A DNA stretch of 64,000 bases. Origin: Paraburkholderia tagetis (GTDB lineage Bacteria > Pseudomonadota > Gammaproteobacteria > Burkholderiales > Burkholderiaceae). Both the position numbers and the translations under genes were made by a program. Below, in pieces: positions 52,858 to 61,685 of the stretch. Below the pieces are notes generated by a model, which saw only the letters and a list, made by a program, of their open reading frames with translations, ran no database searches and was not told where the DNA came from. The stretch is taken from contig NZ_JAKLJA010000029.1 of assembly GCF_022213065.1 (NCBI RefSeq), forward strand, positions 32,551-96,550, read 5' to 3'. The stretch's first letter is position 1; every line of letters starts with the position of its first letter.

Positions 52858-54966
52858 ATGAGCGCAAGTGCTGATTCGCCAGGCGGCGTCGCGCGCGGCG
52901 CGGCGCATGCGCTCTTCGCCAGGCTCAGCCAGCCCGCCGTGGCCGCTGTGCTCGCGTTTGTGATCGTTTTTGCGGGCGCTGGCGCGGTCGCGATGTTCGT
53001 CGTGCAACAGTGGCAAACCGCTGCCGAGCAGCGTTTTGCCCGCCGCACGGCCGCTTTGCGCGCGAGCGTCGAAGAGGCGCTGATCGCCGACGAAGCGATG
53101 CTGCGCGGCGCGCGCGCCATGCTCGACCAGGCTCCCGGCCCCGAGGCGTGGCAGCGCTACGTCTTGGCGATCGGCCTGGACGACTCGCGCTCCGCAGTCG
53201 TCGCCCTCGGCTACGTCGGGCAATCGTCCAGCTCGAGCGCGGCTACGCCCGCGCAAGCCGGTGCGCGAACGCTCTGGGCCGGGCTCGGCGCCGCTGCGCC
53301 TGGCAGCGCGGTGGCGCTTGCGCAGACCACCGCCGTACAGGCCGCGCTTCGCTACGCCGCCCAAACCGGCAACGCCGGGCTTGCAGCCGCACCGGCCTCG
53401 GACGACGCCCCGCCGCACCTGCTGCTCTACCTTCCGGTCCACGGGACGTCGGCGTCGACGTCGGCGTCGGCGTCGGCGTCGGCGGCTAGCGGCAACGCTG
53501 CGCCCGCCGGCTTCGCCGTTGCCTTGCTCGATGCACGCAGGCTGTTCGAGCCGCTTCTCGCCGCCCAGCCGGATCTCGCGTTTGCCGTGCACGCCGGACA
53601 GCCGCGTATCGACCTCTACCGCAGCGCCCCCACCGAAGCCGATGAACTCATGCGCGGGTCGCGCTTCGAACACGTCGATGCGCTGTCCTTCGGCGGCGCG
53701 ACGCTCACGCTCGACGCAAGCATCGACGGCAGCCCGCTCGTCACGGGCGCCGCCACCTGCGCGGCGGCCATCCTGCTCGCGGGCGCGCTCGCCGCCACCC
53801 TGTGCGCCTGGCTCGCGCATCGCCTCGCGCGCACGAGCGACGCGCCCGCGCCGGCCGACGCCGACGCGCATCTGAACGAAGCGCGCATGATGGGCATCAT
53901 CCGCTCGTCGATGGAAGCCATCATCACCGTCGACGAAGCGCAGCGCGTCGTCATCTTCAATCCGGCCGCCGAGTTCGTCTTCGGTCTCTGCGCGATGGAA
54001 GCAATCGGCTCGCCGCTCTCGCGCTTCATACCCGAGCGCTTTCGCGCGGCCCACGAGCGGCACGTCGACACGTTCGGCGCCACAGGTGTGACCGAGCGCC
54101 AGATGGGCCGCCAGCAGCGCGTGCTCTATGGCCTGCGCGCCAACGGCGAGGAATTTCCGATCGAGGCATCGATTTCGCAGAACCGGGATGCCTCTGGCAA
54201 GCTCTACACGGTCATGCTGCGCGACATCACGGAGCGGCTGCGCGCGGAGCACTCGCTCGAGCGCTCGCGCGAAGAGCTGCGCGAACTCTCGGCCAATCTG
54301 CAAAACGTGCGCGAGGCGGAAAAGACGCGTATCGCGCGCGAACTTCACGACGATCTGGGCCAGCAGCTCACTGCGCTGAAGATCGATCTCTCCGCACTCG
54401 AGCGCCGGCTGGGCGGCACCCTCGACCCGAATGCCGCCCAGCACATCGCGGGCATGAGCAAGCTGATCGATTCGACCGTCAAGGCGGTACGGCGCATCGC
54501 GGCCGACCTGCGCCCGGTCATGCTCGACGACCTCGGGCTCGTGCCAGCGATCGAATGGCTCGCGAACGACTTCACGAACCGCTATGGCATCGCGGTCCAG
54601 CGGCACCTGCATATGGGCGGCGCGACGTTTTCGAGCGCCGCCGCCTCGACGCTCTTTCGCATCGTCCAGGAAGCGCTCACCAACGTCGCCCGCCATGCCG
54701 AAGCCAGCATCGTGGTGCTCACGCTCGAAGTCGATGGCGAGCATTTCGCCTTGCGCATCGTCGACAACGGCCGCGGCGCCGAGCGCGCCCCCGGCGACGG
54801 GACGCAGCGCACCGGTCACGACAAGTCGTTCGGCTTGCTGGGCATCCGCGAGCGCGTGCACATGTTCAACGGCACCATCGAGATCGACACGGCTCCCGGA
54901 GAAGGCTTTGCCATTGCCGTCACGTTCGGGCTCGACGCCCTCCAGGCGGAAGGGAGCGCCTCATGA
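52858..54966 (+). CDS. CHASE-PAS sensor histidine kinase (NarL/UhpB class)
   Basis: The 702-residue kinase has TM1 (about 25-50), a periplasmic CHASE-like domain (55-280), TM2 (about 300-322), a PAS domain (about 340-455; IIRSSMEAIITVDEAQRVVI, then FNPAAEFVFG), and HisKA_3 with RIARELHDDLGQQLTALKID (phospho-His in RELHDD) plus a HATPase_c domain (DNGRGAERA, GLLGIRERVHMF). The regulator gene overlaps its stop by ATGA. The periplasmic domain carries a Ser/Ala repeat encoded by a CGTCGG microsatellite. It likely senses a small ligand or redox cue and controls the stress block. Confidence 0.9.
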   Translation: MSASADSPGGVARGAAHALFARLSQPAVAAVLAFVIVFAGAGAVAMFVVQQWQTAAEQRFARRTAALRASVEEALIADEAMLRGARAMLDQAPGPEAWQRYVLAIGLDDSRSAVVALGYVGQSSSSSAATPAQAGARTLWAGLGAAAPGSAVALAQTTAVQAALRYAAQTGNAGLAAAPASDDAPPHLLLYLPVHGTSASTSASASASAASGNAAPAGFAVALLDARRLFEPLLAAQPDLAFAVHAGQPRIDLYRSAPTEADELMRGSRFEHVDALSFGGATLTLDASIDGSPLVTGAATCAAAILLAGALAATLCAWLAHRLARTSDAPAPADADAHLNEARMMGIIRSSMEAIITVDEAQRVVIFNPAAEFVFGLCAMEAIGSPLSRFIPERFRAAHERHVDTFGATGVTERQMGRQQRVLYGLRANGEEFPIEASISQNRDASGKLYTVMLRDITERLRAEHSLERSREELRELSANLQNVREAEKTRIARELHDDLGQQLTALKIDLSALERRLGGTLDPNAAQHIAGMSKLIDSTVKAVRRIAADLRPVMLDDLGLVPAIEWLANDFTNRYGIAVQRHLHMGGATFSSAAASTLFRIVQEALTNVARHAEASIVVLTLEVDGEHFALRIVDNGRGAERAPGDGTQRTGHDKSFGLLGIRERVHMFNGTIEIDTAPGEGFAIAVTFGLDALQAEGSAS
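53447..53482. repeat. Hexanucleotide microsatellite in the kinase gene
   Basis: CGTCGG is repeated six times with one substitution, coding for alternating Ser/Thr-Ala residues. Copy-number change would alter the periplasmic domain by two residues per unit. Confidence 0.85.
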
Positions 54967-55610
54967 TCAAGGTAATCCTCGCCGACGACCACGCGCTCAT
55001 GCGTGAGGGTCTGCGCCGCATCCTCGAGGACGCGCACGATTTCGAAGTCGTTGGCGAAGGCTGCGACGGCGCCACGACGCTTGCGCTCGTGCGCGAGCGC
55101 GATGCCAAGGTGTTGGTGCTCGATTTGTCGATGCCGGGGCGCAGCGGCGTGGAACTCATCAAGCAGATCAAGGACGAGAAGCCCGCGCTGCGCATCCTCG
55201 TGCTGACCATGCACGCCGAGCAGCAATACGCGGTGCGCGCGTTCAAGGCCGGCGCCTCGGGGTATCTCACGAAAGAAAGCGCCAGCTCCGAACTCGTGAA
55301 CGCCGTCACAAAGGTGGCCACGGGCGGCGTCTACGTGAGCATGGCCATGGCCGAGCGCTTCGCGCAAAGTCTGAACGAACCCGCCGATACGCTGCCCCAC
55401 CAGCGGCTCTCCGACCGCGAATTCGAAGTGTTCCGGCGCATCGCCGCTGGCGAGACCATCACCGGAATCGCACAGGCGCTATGCGTGAGCGCCAAGACGG
55501 TGAGCACCTACAAGGTGCGCATCCTCGAAAAAATGCAGATGCCGCACGAGGCCGCGCTGATCCGCTATGCCCTGCGCCATAAGCTCCTCGACGATCCCGA
55601 CGAACCCTGA
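54963..55610 (+). CDS. NarL/FixJ-family response regulator
   Basis: The 215-residue regulator has receiver residues ILADDHALM (acidic pair), VLVLDLSMPGRSG (phospho-Asp), LVLTMHA and GYLTKESA (Lys), and a C-terminal LuxR-type HTH (LSDREFEVFRRIAAGETITG and VSAKTVSTYKVRILEKM). It overlaps the kinase gene by 4 bp (ATGA). A perfect dyad with 9-bp arms lies just downstream at 55641, in front of the receiver-only gene. Confidence 0.93.
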   Translation: MIKVILADDHALMREGLRRILEDAHDFEVVGEGCDGATTLALVRERDAKVLVLDLSMPGRSGVELIKQIKDEKPALRILVLTMHAEQQYAVRAFKAGASGYLTKESASSELVNAVTKVATGGVYVSMAMAERFAQSLNEPADTLPHQRLSDREFEVFRRIAAGETITGIAQALCVSAKTVSTYKVRILEKMQMPHEAALIRYALRHKLLDDPDEP

Positions 55611-55640
55611 GCCGCGCCGCGAGCGGCACGCTGTCGCATC

Positions 55641-55662
55641 GTTGTAGGGATCGCCCTACAAC
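55641..55662. promoter_or_regulatory. Perfect inverted repeat, likely NarL/FixJ-type operator
   Basis: GTTGTAGGG-ATCG-CCCTACAAC has 9-bp arms and a 4-bp centre, about 74-95 bp before the receiver-only gene. No T-tail follows, so a terminator is less likely than a binding site for the regulator at 54963. Confidence 0.55.
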
Positions 55663-55735
55663 GCTTCCGTCCTGCGTACGACAAGATCCATCGTCGCCGA
55701 TTTTATTTCGGGATGGCGCCGCCGATACTGGCTAC

Positions 55736-56143
55736 ATGAAAGCCGACCTGATCCGCCAGAAGCTGCACGTCTTTCTCGTCGAGGACGCGACACCGGTACG
55801 CCGCCGAATCGCCGGAGCGCTCGCCGCCATTCCGGACGTGATCGTGGTCGGAGAGGCCGAGGATACGGCCACCGCCCTGACGGAAATCGCAGCGCGCGGT
55901 GCGGATGTCGCCGTAGTCGACCTGAGGCTCACCGCGAGCAGCGGCATCGATCTGATTGCCCAGCTCTCGCGCGAACAGCCCGCGGTCGTCAAGATCGTGC
56001 TGACGAACCACTGCGCCGCGCCGTTCAGGGCGGCCTGCGAGAACGCCGGCGCCGACTTCTTCTTCGACAAGACATCCGAATTCGACGCCGCCTGCCACAC
56101 CATCGAAGCGCTTGTGAAGCAGCGTGCGCCGACTGCACGCTGA
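55736..56143 (+). CDS. Single-domain response regulator (receiver only)
   Basis: The 135-residue product has HVFLVEDATPVRRR (acidic residues), VAVVDLRLTASSG with the phospho-Asp, KIVLTNHCA and FFFDKTSEF with the conserved Lys, and no output domain. Such proteins pass phosphate or act by protein contact. It sits 13 bp before the FNR gene's start, so the two are probably one operon, linking phosphosignalling with oxygen sensing. Confidence 0.88.
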   Translation: MKADLIRQKLHVFLVEDATPVRRRIAGALAAIPDVIVVGEAEDTATALTEIAARGADVAVVDLRLTASSGIDLIAQLSREQPAVVKIVLTNHCAAPFRAACENAGADFFFDKTSEFDAACHTIEALVKQRAPTAR

Positions 56144-56156
56144 ACTGGAGACTGTC

Positions 56157-56945
56157 ATGTATGCCGAGCCCGCCTGCGATTGCCCCGTGCCAGCGCCAGC
56201 GCCCATGCGCTGGCCGGCGATTGCGCTGCAGCCAGCGGTGCGAGAAGCGGCCCCGCGCCGCCCCGCCTCGCGCTGCTCCACCTGCTCGCTGCGCGCGGTC
56301 TGCATGCCGGCGGACCTCACCTCGACCGAGCTTCAGCAACTCGATACCGTGGTTCTCACGACCCGCAACGTGAAGCGCGGCGAGACGCTCTTTCGCGCAC
56401 ACGATGCGTTCCAGAGCCTGTACGCCGTGCGCACCGGCGCGTTCAAGACGGTCGTGATGCATCGCGACGGCCGCGAGCAGGTCACGGGCTTCCAGATTCC
56501 CGGCGATCCGCTCGGTCTCGACGGCGTATGTGCCGGCACGCACAACTGCGATGCGATGGCACTCGAGGACAGCACGGTCTGCATCATTCCGTTCGGCCGG
56601 TTCGAGGCGCTCTGCCACGAGAACCGCCGCATGCAACGTCATCTCTACCAGTTGATGAGCGGCGAGATCGTGCGCGAATCGAGCCTCGTGATGCTGCTGG
56701 GCACGATGACCGCGGAGCAGCGGCTCGCGGCCTTCCTGCTCGATCTCGCCGCGCGCTTTCGCACGCGCGGCTACTCCGGCGCGCAGTTCAATCTGAAGAT
56801 GAGCCGCGAGGAAATCGGCTGCTTTCTCGGCATAAAGCTCGAAACGGTGAGCCGCATGTTCTCGCGTTTTCACCGCGAAGGCCTGGTCGAACCGAGCGGC
56901 AAGCGGGTCCGCATCGTGGATGCCGAGGGTCTCGCGCGCGTGTGA
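56157..56945 (+). CDS. FNR/CRP-family oxygen-responsive regulator
   Basis: The 262-residue regulator has an N-terminal Cys cluster C40-x2-C43-x5-C49 (CSTCSLRAVC) and Cys142 in VCIIPFGRF at the place of E. coli FNR Cys122, so all four [4Fe-4S] ligands are present. The HTH (SREEIGCFLGIKLETVSRMF) keeps the E-xx-SR recognition residues (Glu229, Ser232, Arg233) that read TTGAT-N4-ATCAA, and matching boxes are found across the block. It is about 12 residues longer than E. coli FNR at the N-terminus. Start 56157 has TGGAG upstream. Confidence 0.93.
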   Translation: MYAEPACDCPVPAPAPMRWPAIALQPAVREAAPRRPASRCSTCSLRAVCMPADLTSTELQQLDTVVLTTRNVKRGETLFRAHDAFQSLYAVRTGAFKTVVMHRDGREQVTGFQIPGDPLGLDGVCAGTHNCDAMALEDSTVCIIPFGRFEALCHENRRMQRHLYQLMSGEIVRESSLVMLLGTMTAEQRLAAFLLDLAARFRTRGYSGAQFNLKMSREEIGCFLGIKLETVSRMFSRFHREGLVEPSGKRVRIVDAEGLARV

Positions 56946-56973
56946 TCTGCGATTGTTCCGGCTCGCCGTCAAT

Positions 56974-57825
56974 TCAATGGATGCGGCTCCCCGCCGCGAG
57001 CGACGCATGTCCCGAAGGCTGCGGCACGAGCAGCAGCGGCAAGACAATACGTTGCGCGACATCGGCCGCAACGCTCCCAAAGCGCCACCGCCCGCCCTCG
57101 TGGCCACCGCGCGTGCCCAGCACCAGCAGGTCGGCGCGCCATTGCAGTGCGGCCTCGACGATCGCATGCGAAGCCGCGTCACCGTCGTGCTGCGCTTCGA
57201 GAACAACCGCATCGAAGTCTTCGGGATGCCGCGCCGATGCCGGGTCGCAAGCCAGATAGCCCACCCGGAGCGCCGCACCGGCGACTGCGACGCGTGCGGC
57301 CTCCCGAACCGCAACGGCCGATGCAGCGCTCCCGTCGCTCGCGACGAAAATGCGCTGCGGCGGCACCGGGCATCGGCGCACGAACGGCTGCGGCAATACC
57401 AGCACGGGACGCTCCGTCGAGCCCGCGAGCGCGACCGGGTTCGATGGCGCACCGATCGCGAGATCCGCCTGCCAGGCGCACATCGCACGCGCAAGCGCGG
57501 CTGTCTGCCGCTCGCTCTCGTGCAGTTCGACGATCTCCGGGTCTGCTTCGATTCCGCACCGCACGAGCGTCTCGCAGGCGGCGTCAACGGTTGCGCTCAG
57601 GATGAGCCGCCTGAAGGCGCCTTGGGCGGCCCGGGTTCCCGTCTCTTCATCCGAAGGCCCGCCCGCCAATGCGGCAACGCGCACGCGCGCGCCAGCCTGC
57701 GCCCAGCCGGCCACGCAGTCGAGCAGCGCAGCCACGTGTTCGCGTCCAGTGATCAGGACAACAATGCGCGAGAACGGTGCGACGACGACTGGCGTGTTCG
57801 TTAATTGAGTGGCCGAACGCCTCAT
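56974..57825 (-). CDS. Universal stress protein, tandem-domain
   Basis: The 283-residue protein has two Usp folds; the second carries the ATP motif GTRGGHEGGRWRFGS (G-2x-G-9x-G-S). It starts with RIVVLITGREHVAALLD, which is less canonical, so the first domain is probably non-binding. It converges on the FNR gene and diverges from the usp at 58083 with FNR boxes between. Confidence 0.82.
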   Translation of the reverse strand: MRRSATQLTNTPVVVAPFSRIVVLITGREHVAALLDCVAGWAQAGARVRVAALAGGPSDEETGTRAAQGAFRRLILSATVDAACETLVRCGIEADPEIVELHESERQTAALARAMCAWQADLAIGAPSNPVALAGSTERPVLVLPQPFVRRCPVPPQRIFVASDGSAASAVAVREAARVAVAGAALRVGYLACDPASARHPEDFDAVVLEAQHDGDAASHAIVEAALQWRADLLVLGTRGGHEGGRWRFGSVAADVAQRIVLPLLLVPQPSGHASLAAGSRIH

Positions 57826-57887
57826 TTTTTGACTCCCCGGCGCAAGCGCGCACCGTCTTCAATCTAGAAACATACGGCTTTTCTCGA

Positions 57888-57901
57888 TTGATCTGCCTCA
57901 A
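57888..57901. promoter_or_regulatory. FNR-like box
   Basis: TTGAT-CTGC-CTCAA, one mismatch, 63-76 bp before the minus-strand usp start. Confidence 0.55.
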
Positions 57902-57974
57902 TGCTCGCGCTCGCCCCTGGCTTTAACGCCGCATTTTTGTGCCGCCGTTCGCCCGCTTTGCCACCCGCAGACGC

Positions 57975-57988
57975 TTGATTTAAATCAA
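57975..57988. promoter_or_regulatory. FNR box, perfect consensus
   Basis: TTGAT-TTAA-ATCAA is a perfect dyad, 95-108 bp before the usp start at 58083. Confidence 0.75.
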
Positions 57989-58082
57989 GGGCGATAGGCC
58001 GCCCATTCCTAGACTCGAATCAGTTCGTCGCCCGCGTCGGGCTGGGCCGCGATTGCCGTTCCCCTCTCGCCGGAGCACTGCC

Positions 58083-58922
58083 ATGACCTACAAGACCTTG
58101 ACGGTTCACCTGGATACGAGCGCACGCGCCAACGCGCGACTGTCGCTCGCCCTGAAGCTCGCGCGCACGTATGGCGCGCATCTGGACGGCCTGTTCGCGA
58201 CCTTTGAGCCGAGCCCGCGCGAGTACTACGTCATGGCCGGCACGGTCGACTACTACGACGCGCACCGCAGGCTGCGGGCGGAGCAGCGCGCCGCGATCGA
58301 GCGGCTGTTCCATGCGGAGCTTGCGCGCGCGCAGGTCGAGGGCGTGTGGCTGGCCGCTGAAGACCAACCGATCGCCGCCGTCACGCAGCGCAGCCGGACC
58401 TCCGATCTGACCATCGTCGGGCAAACCGATCTGAACGAGCCGGACACCTACGTGGCCGATCATTTCGCCGAGTCGATCGTGCTGGGCGCCGGGGGCCCCG
58501 TGCTCGTGATGCCGTACACCGGCTTCTTCGCATCGATCGGCGAGCGCGTGCTGATTGCGTGGAACGGCAGCCGCGAGGCGGCACGCGCGGTTCACGATGC
58601 GATTCCCCTCATCACGCGCGCCGCGCACGTCACGATCGCCGCCACCTCGAGCACCTTCACCTCCGCGGCTCCTCAGACGTCGTGCGCGGATCTGGCCGCC
58701 ATGCTCGCACGCCAGGGCGCGAACGCCGTCGACATTGCCCGCTTCGACCGAAGCGCATCGGAAACCACGGGCGGGGCACTGCTCAGCTACGCAGCAGAGG
58801 GCGGTTTCGACCTGCTCGTGATGGGTGCATACGGCCACCCGCGGCTACAGGAAACGGTGCTTGGCGGCGCGACGCGCTCGGTCCTGCTCACGATGACACT
58901 GCCCGTGCTCATGTCCCACTAA
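58083..58922 (+). CDS. Universal stress protein, tandem-domain
   Basis: The 279-residue protein begins MTYKTLTVHLDTSARANARL, and its second domain has GAYGHPRLQETVLGG (G-2x-G-9x-G) with the ending LTMTLPVLMSH. It is a paralogue of the usp at 48394. A perfect FNR box is upstream. A single-domain usp follows 60 bp later, probably in the same transcript. Confidence 0.92.
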   Translation: MTYKTLTVHLDTSARANARLSLALKLARTYGAHLDGLFATFEPSPREYYVMAGTVDYYDAHRRLRAEQRAAIERLFHAELARAQVEGVWLAAEDQPIAAVTQRSRTSDLTIVGQTDLNEPDTYVADHFAESIVLGAGGPVLVMPYTGFFASIGERVLIAWNGSREAARAVHDAIPLITRAAHVTIAATSSTFTSAAPQTSCADLAAMLARQGANAVDIARFDRSASETTGGALLSYAAEGGFDLLVMGAYGHPRLQETVLGGATRSVLLTMTLPVLMSH

Positions 58923-58982
58923 GCGAGCGTACATGCTCCTTTCCCAAGTCCCCCAATCCCCTGACGAGCCTGGAGGCACGCC

Positions 58983-59528
58983 ATGTTTTCCCGCATTCTC
59001 GTTGCACTCGACGGCAGCCAGACCGCTAGCGCGGCGCTCGATGCCGCGATCCAGCTTGCGCGCGATAGTGGCGCGGAGCTGCAACCCCTCTACGTGATCG
59101 ATATGCCGGTGCTCGCTTACGACGTGCCGGGCTTCGATCCATCGATTGTGCGCGATGCGTATGTCGAAGAGAGCCGAACCGTCAGCACCGATGCCCAGGC
59201 GCGGATGACACGCGCCGGTGTGAAAGGCGCCTCGCGCACGGCCGAAGTCGAACTGGGCGTCGAAGACATTGCGCAGTGCATCGAACGCGCCGCCGCCGAC
59301 TGGCACGCGGATTTGATCGTCATGGGCACGCACGGGCGCCGCGGCGTGCGGCGGCTGGTGCTCGGCAGCGTCGCGGAGCGCGTGCTGCGCAGTGCGTGCC
59401 GCCCCGTGCTGCTCGTGCCCGCGCGGGCGGCAGCGCCTGAGGCCAAGGCGTCGGATGACCGCCCGGCAAGCGTGACTGCATGCCGGGGAAGCTCGCAACC
59501 TGATCAGGACTCGCGCGTGCCGTGCTGA
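58983..59528 (+). CDS. Universal stress protein, single domain
   Basis: The 181-residue product has ILVALDGSQTASAALDAAIQ and the ATP loop GTHGRRGVRRLVLGS, followed by PVLLVPARA. The Usp fold ends near residue 150; the last 30 residues (KASDDRPASVTACRGSSQPD) are a low-complexity extension and may reflect a shifted 3' end. CTGGAGG precedes the ATG. Confidence 0.88.
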   Translation: MFSRILVALDGSQTASAALDAAIQLARDSGAELQPLYVIDMPVLAYDVPGFDPSIVRDAYVEESRTVSTDAQARMTRAGVKGASRTAEVELGVEDIAQCIERAAADWHADLIVMGTHGRRGVRRLVLGSVAERVLRSACRPVLLVPARAAAPEAKASDDRPASVTACRGSSQPDQDSRVPC

Positions 59529-59748
59529 TGAGCATGTCGGCGAGGTTGTGGTTCATGGTTGCCCTCGTTTCAGAGGCAAGAGACTGCGGGGCCGCAATTC
59601 GAACCGCGAGCATGGCGATCATTTAGCCGGGTGAAAGAATCACTTGTCGAAACAAAGGTTCACTCCAGTTCGTGAAACTCCTAGACTCTGAAGGTCGGTT
59701 GCTGCGACGGGCCGCACCGAATAACAAAGCACGATGGAGGTCGTATTC

Positions 59749-60030
59749 GTGAAGCCCTTTATCCCCGCCTTCGCAATTGCTGCGGTCATAGTTGCCCCGG
59801 TTGCATCGTTTGCCCAATCGAATGCGCCGCTTACCCGTGCGCAGGTTCGCGCCGAAATGGTGCAGCTCGAAAATGTCGGCTATAACCCCTCTCACATCGA
59901 CGACGCGCACTACCCGGATGACGTTCTTGCTGCACAAGCCAAGGTTGCCGCACAAAAGAACGCGGTCGGCGGCGCCGCGAATGGCTCGTCGGACTCGGGC
60001 TCGCCTCTTGCCGTGCGCCCTGCCTACTGA
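59749..60030 (+). CDS. DUF4148 domain-containing exported protein
   Basis: The 93-residue product from GTG 59749 (GGAGG with 8-nt spacing) has a signal peptide (MKPFIPAFAIAAVIVAPVAS, cut at FAQ) and the DUF4148 core LTRAQVRAEMVQLENVGYNP followed by YPDDVLAAQAKVAAQ. The ATG at 59734 lies before the ribosome-binding site and is not used. No PmrA-like box is seen here, unlike the copy at 13823. Confidence 0.85.
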   Translation: MKPFIPAFAIAAVIVAPVASFAQSNAPLTRAQVRAEMVQLENVGYNPSHIDDAHYPDDVLAAQAKVAAQKNAVGGAANGSSDSGSPLAVRPAY

Positions 60031-60352
60031 CGGCATGAAGCCGGTCTACCTCGGTCAATAGATTCGACCGCTTGGCAAGTCACTGGAATGTTTCCGTGAG
60101 CGCGCGATAACCCTGCGTGCTCGGTGGCGGTCTTATCGTGGATGCGCATGCGCTGCGCGCGGTATTCAAGATCGGGCCAATGACGCGCGCATCAAGCGCG
60201 CTCCGCGTCCGCCTGCGGCATGGCCGTATCGCGGCCTGGCCACGGCTCGTGCATGGCCTCGTCTTCACCCAGACAGACAAGCCGAACGAAGTGCTTGATG
60301 ATCCATTCGGCGGGTAAGCGGGACAGTCATCGCCGCTCCTGTTTTCATCGTA
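60031..60352. other. Intergenic, nothing recognised
   Basis: A minus-strand frame at 60080-60280 is Arg-rich and looks like antisense noise. No repeats or hairpins stand out. Confidence 0.35.
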
Positions 60353-60739
60353 TCAGCCGAGCGCAGTCGCCAATTTTGCGCGAACGATGCCCTCGTTCTC
60401 TCCAATGAACCGATAGATTTCGTCGCCGAAGTCGGTGCCTTCGAAGCCCCGCGAGATGCCCTGACCAATGATATTGGCCGGCAGCAGCATAAAGACCGCT
60501 TTCAATTGCTCCTGCGTTGGTGAATTCTCCATCACCATCGAGATCAGTGCGTTGTGAATCCGCTCGAATGCGCTGTCGTCATCGGACCATGCCTCCCAAA
60601 CTGCTTCGCGTACCGCTTGAAGGCGTTGTTGTTCTTTTCTGTCTTCTGCTTCTTCGCGCATCCGCGTCCTCTCCCTCTGTTTGACTTTGATCGCTGCCGC
60701 GGACCCGGTCGGCCGCCGCGCTATTTGTTGGTGCGTCAT
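60353..60739 (-). CDS. Hypothetical charged helical protein
   Basis: The 128-residue product has a basic helical first half (KVKQRERTRMREEAEDRKEQ) and a second half that looks folded (FERIHNALISMVMENSPTQE, FEGTDFGDEIYRFIGENEGI). No signal peptide or membrane span. Family not recognised; cytoplasmic, possibly nucleic-acid-associated because of the basic coiled-coil-like start. Confidence 0.6.
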   Translation of the reverse strand: MTHQQIARRPTGSAAAIKVKQRERTRMREEAEDRKEQQRLQAVREAVWEAWSDDDSAFERIHNALISMVMENSPTQEQLKAVFMLLPANIIGQGISRGFEGTDFGDEIYRFIGENEGIVRAKLATALG

Positions 60740-61082
60740 TCCCGCGAACCAACAAAAGATTTTGACACAGGGCGCCAGGTAAAATCATGTGTTTATCGCC
60801 CCACGTGGTCGCATCCCAACGAAACAGAGTTTGACAAAATAACGGCTTGACCCGGTTAGCGCTCTCACCTCCGCGTTCAATTTCCCGCCTCAACTTCCCC
60901 GTACGACTATCCGACTTTAGCTCACAGTAATTCGATCTTCCTGATTTCGGTAACAAAGCATTTCGCTGGCGCAACGTCCACGATCCTCGCCCTGAATTTA
61001 TAATCCACCGCGCGTTCGACGCGGCATTCTTCCGTTCAATGTCAGGCGTCGCATCGAAAACAAAATCCGGAAGAGTGGGGAA
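60740..61082. other. Promoter region of pagL; no gene
   Basis: A -10-like TATAAT occurs at 60999-61004, about 80 bp before the PagL start, without a good -35. No ORF was accepted in the 343-bp gap. Confidence 0.4.
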
Positions 61083-61631
61083 ATGCAAAAACGTAGACTA
61101 TCTCTCGCTGTGCTCTTTGCGGGGGTATGCATGAGCTCTACCGCAGCGCATGCTGATCAGTGGGGCATTCAGTTTGCCGGCGGCGTCGCAGACCACAACG
61201 TGAAGAAGGCGGACCTTGGTATCGTTTGGGATCCTGGATGGAAATGGTGGGAGATAGGCGGTTATCATTTCACCGTGGTCGGCGAGGGACACGTGAGTTA
61301 CTGGGACCTCCAGGAAAAACCGGCCTCGCATCCAAACATCTGGGAATTCGGCTTTACGCCGGTGTTTCGCTTCGTGAAGACCTCGGGCTATATCCGCCCT
61401 TTCATTGAAGCTGGCGTGGGCTTGCGCCTGCTCTCGCACGTGGATGAGACGCCGGACCGCAGCTTTTCTTCGTCGTTCCAATTCGCGGACATGGTTGGCG
61501 TGGGCGCACAATTCGGCGAGCACCAGAACTATCAGGCCGGTTTCCGCTTCCAGCACTTGTCCAATGCCGGACTCAAGCATCCGAATCCCGGCATCAACTT
61601 CAGCCAGATCTACGTGCAGTACAACTTCTGA
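61083..61631 (+). CDS. pagL: Lipid A 3-O-deacylase PagL-like
   Basis: The 182-residue outer-membrane protein has a signal peptide (cut at AAHA-D), a small beta-barrel pattern and the PagL active-site strand FRFQHLSNAGLKHPNPGINF, containing the His-Ser pair, with a downstream acidic partner not obvious; the last residue is Phe. PagL removes the 3-O acyl chain from lipid A, lowering immune recognition and altering envelope packing. Monocistronic by spacing. Confidence 0.88.
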   Translation: MQKRRLSLAVLFAGVCMSSTAAHADQWGIQFAGGVADHNVKKADLGIVWDPGWKWWEIGGYHFTVVGEGHVSYWDLQEKPASHPNIWEFGFTPVFRFVKTSGYIRPFIEAGVGLRLLSHVDETPDRSFSSSFQFADMVGVGAQFGEHQNYQAGFRFQHLSNAGLKHPNPGINFSQIYVQYNF

Positions 61632-61685
61632 GCGCTAACGCGAGTTCGCTATTCCGTTGCCACGCCGGCCGTTTGAGTCAATGCA

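Noticed and set aside
50490..53120. Very long minus-strand ORF (876 residues)
   Set aside because: It runs antisense to the beta-CASP nuclease and lipoprotein region, is Arg/His/Ala-rich and has no domain; it is a high-GC antisense shadow.
52843..54861. 672-residue minus-strand ORF
   Set aside because: It is antisense to the sensor kinase, whose domains are unambiguous on the plus strand.
60080..60280. Minus-strand 66-residue ORF
   Set aside because: Arg/Ser-rich composition typical of a chance frame and no ribosome-binding site.
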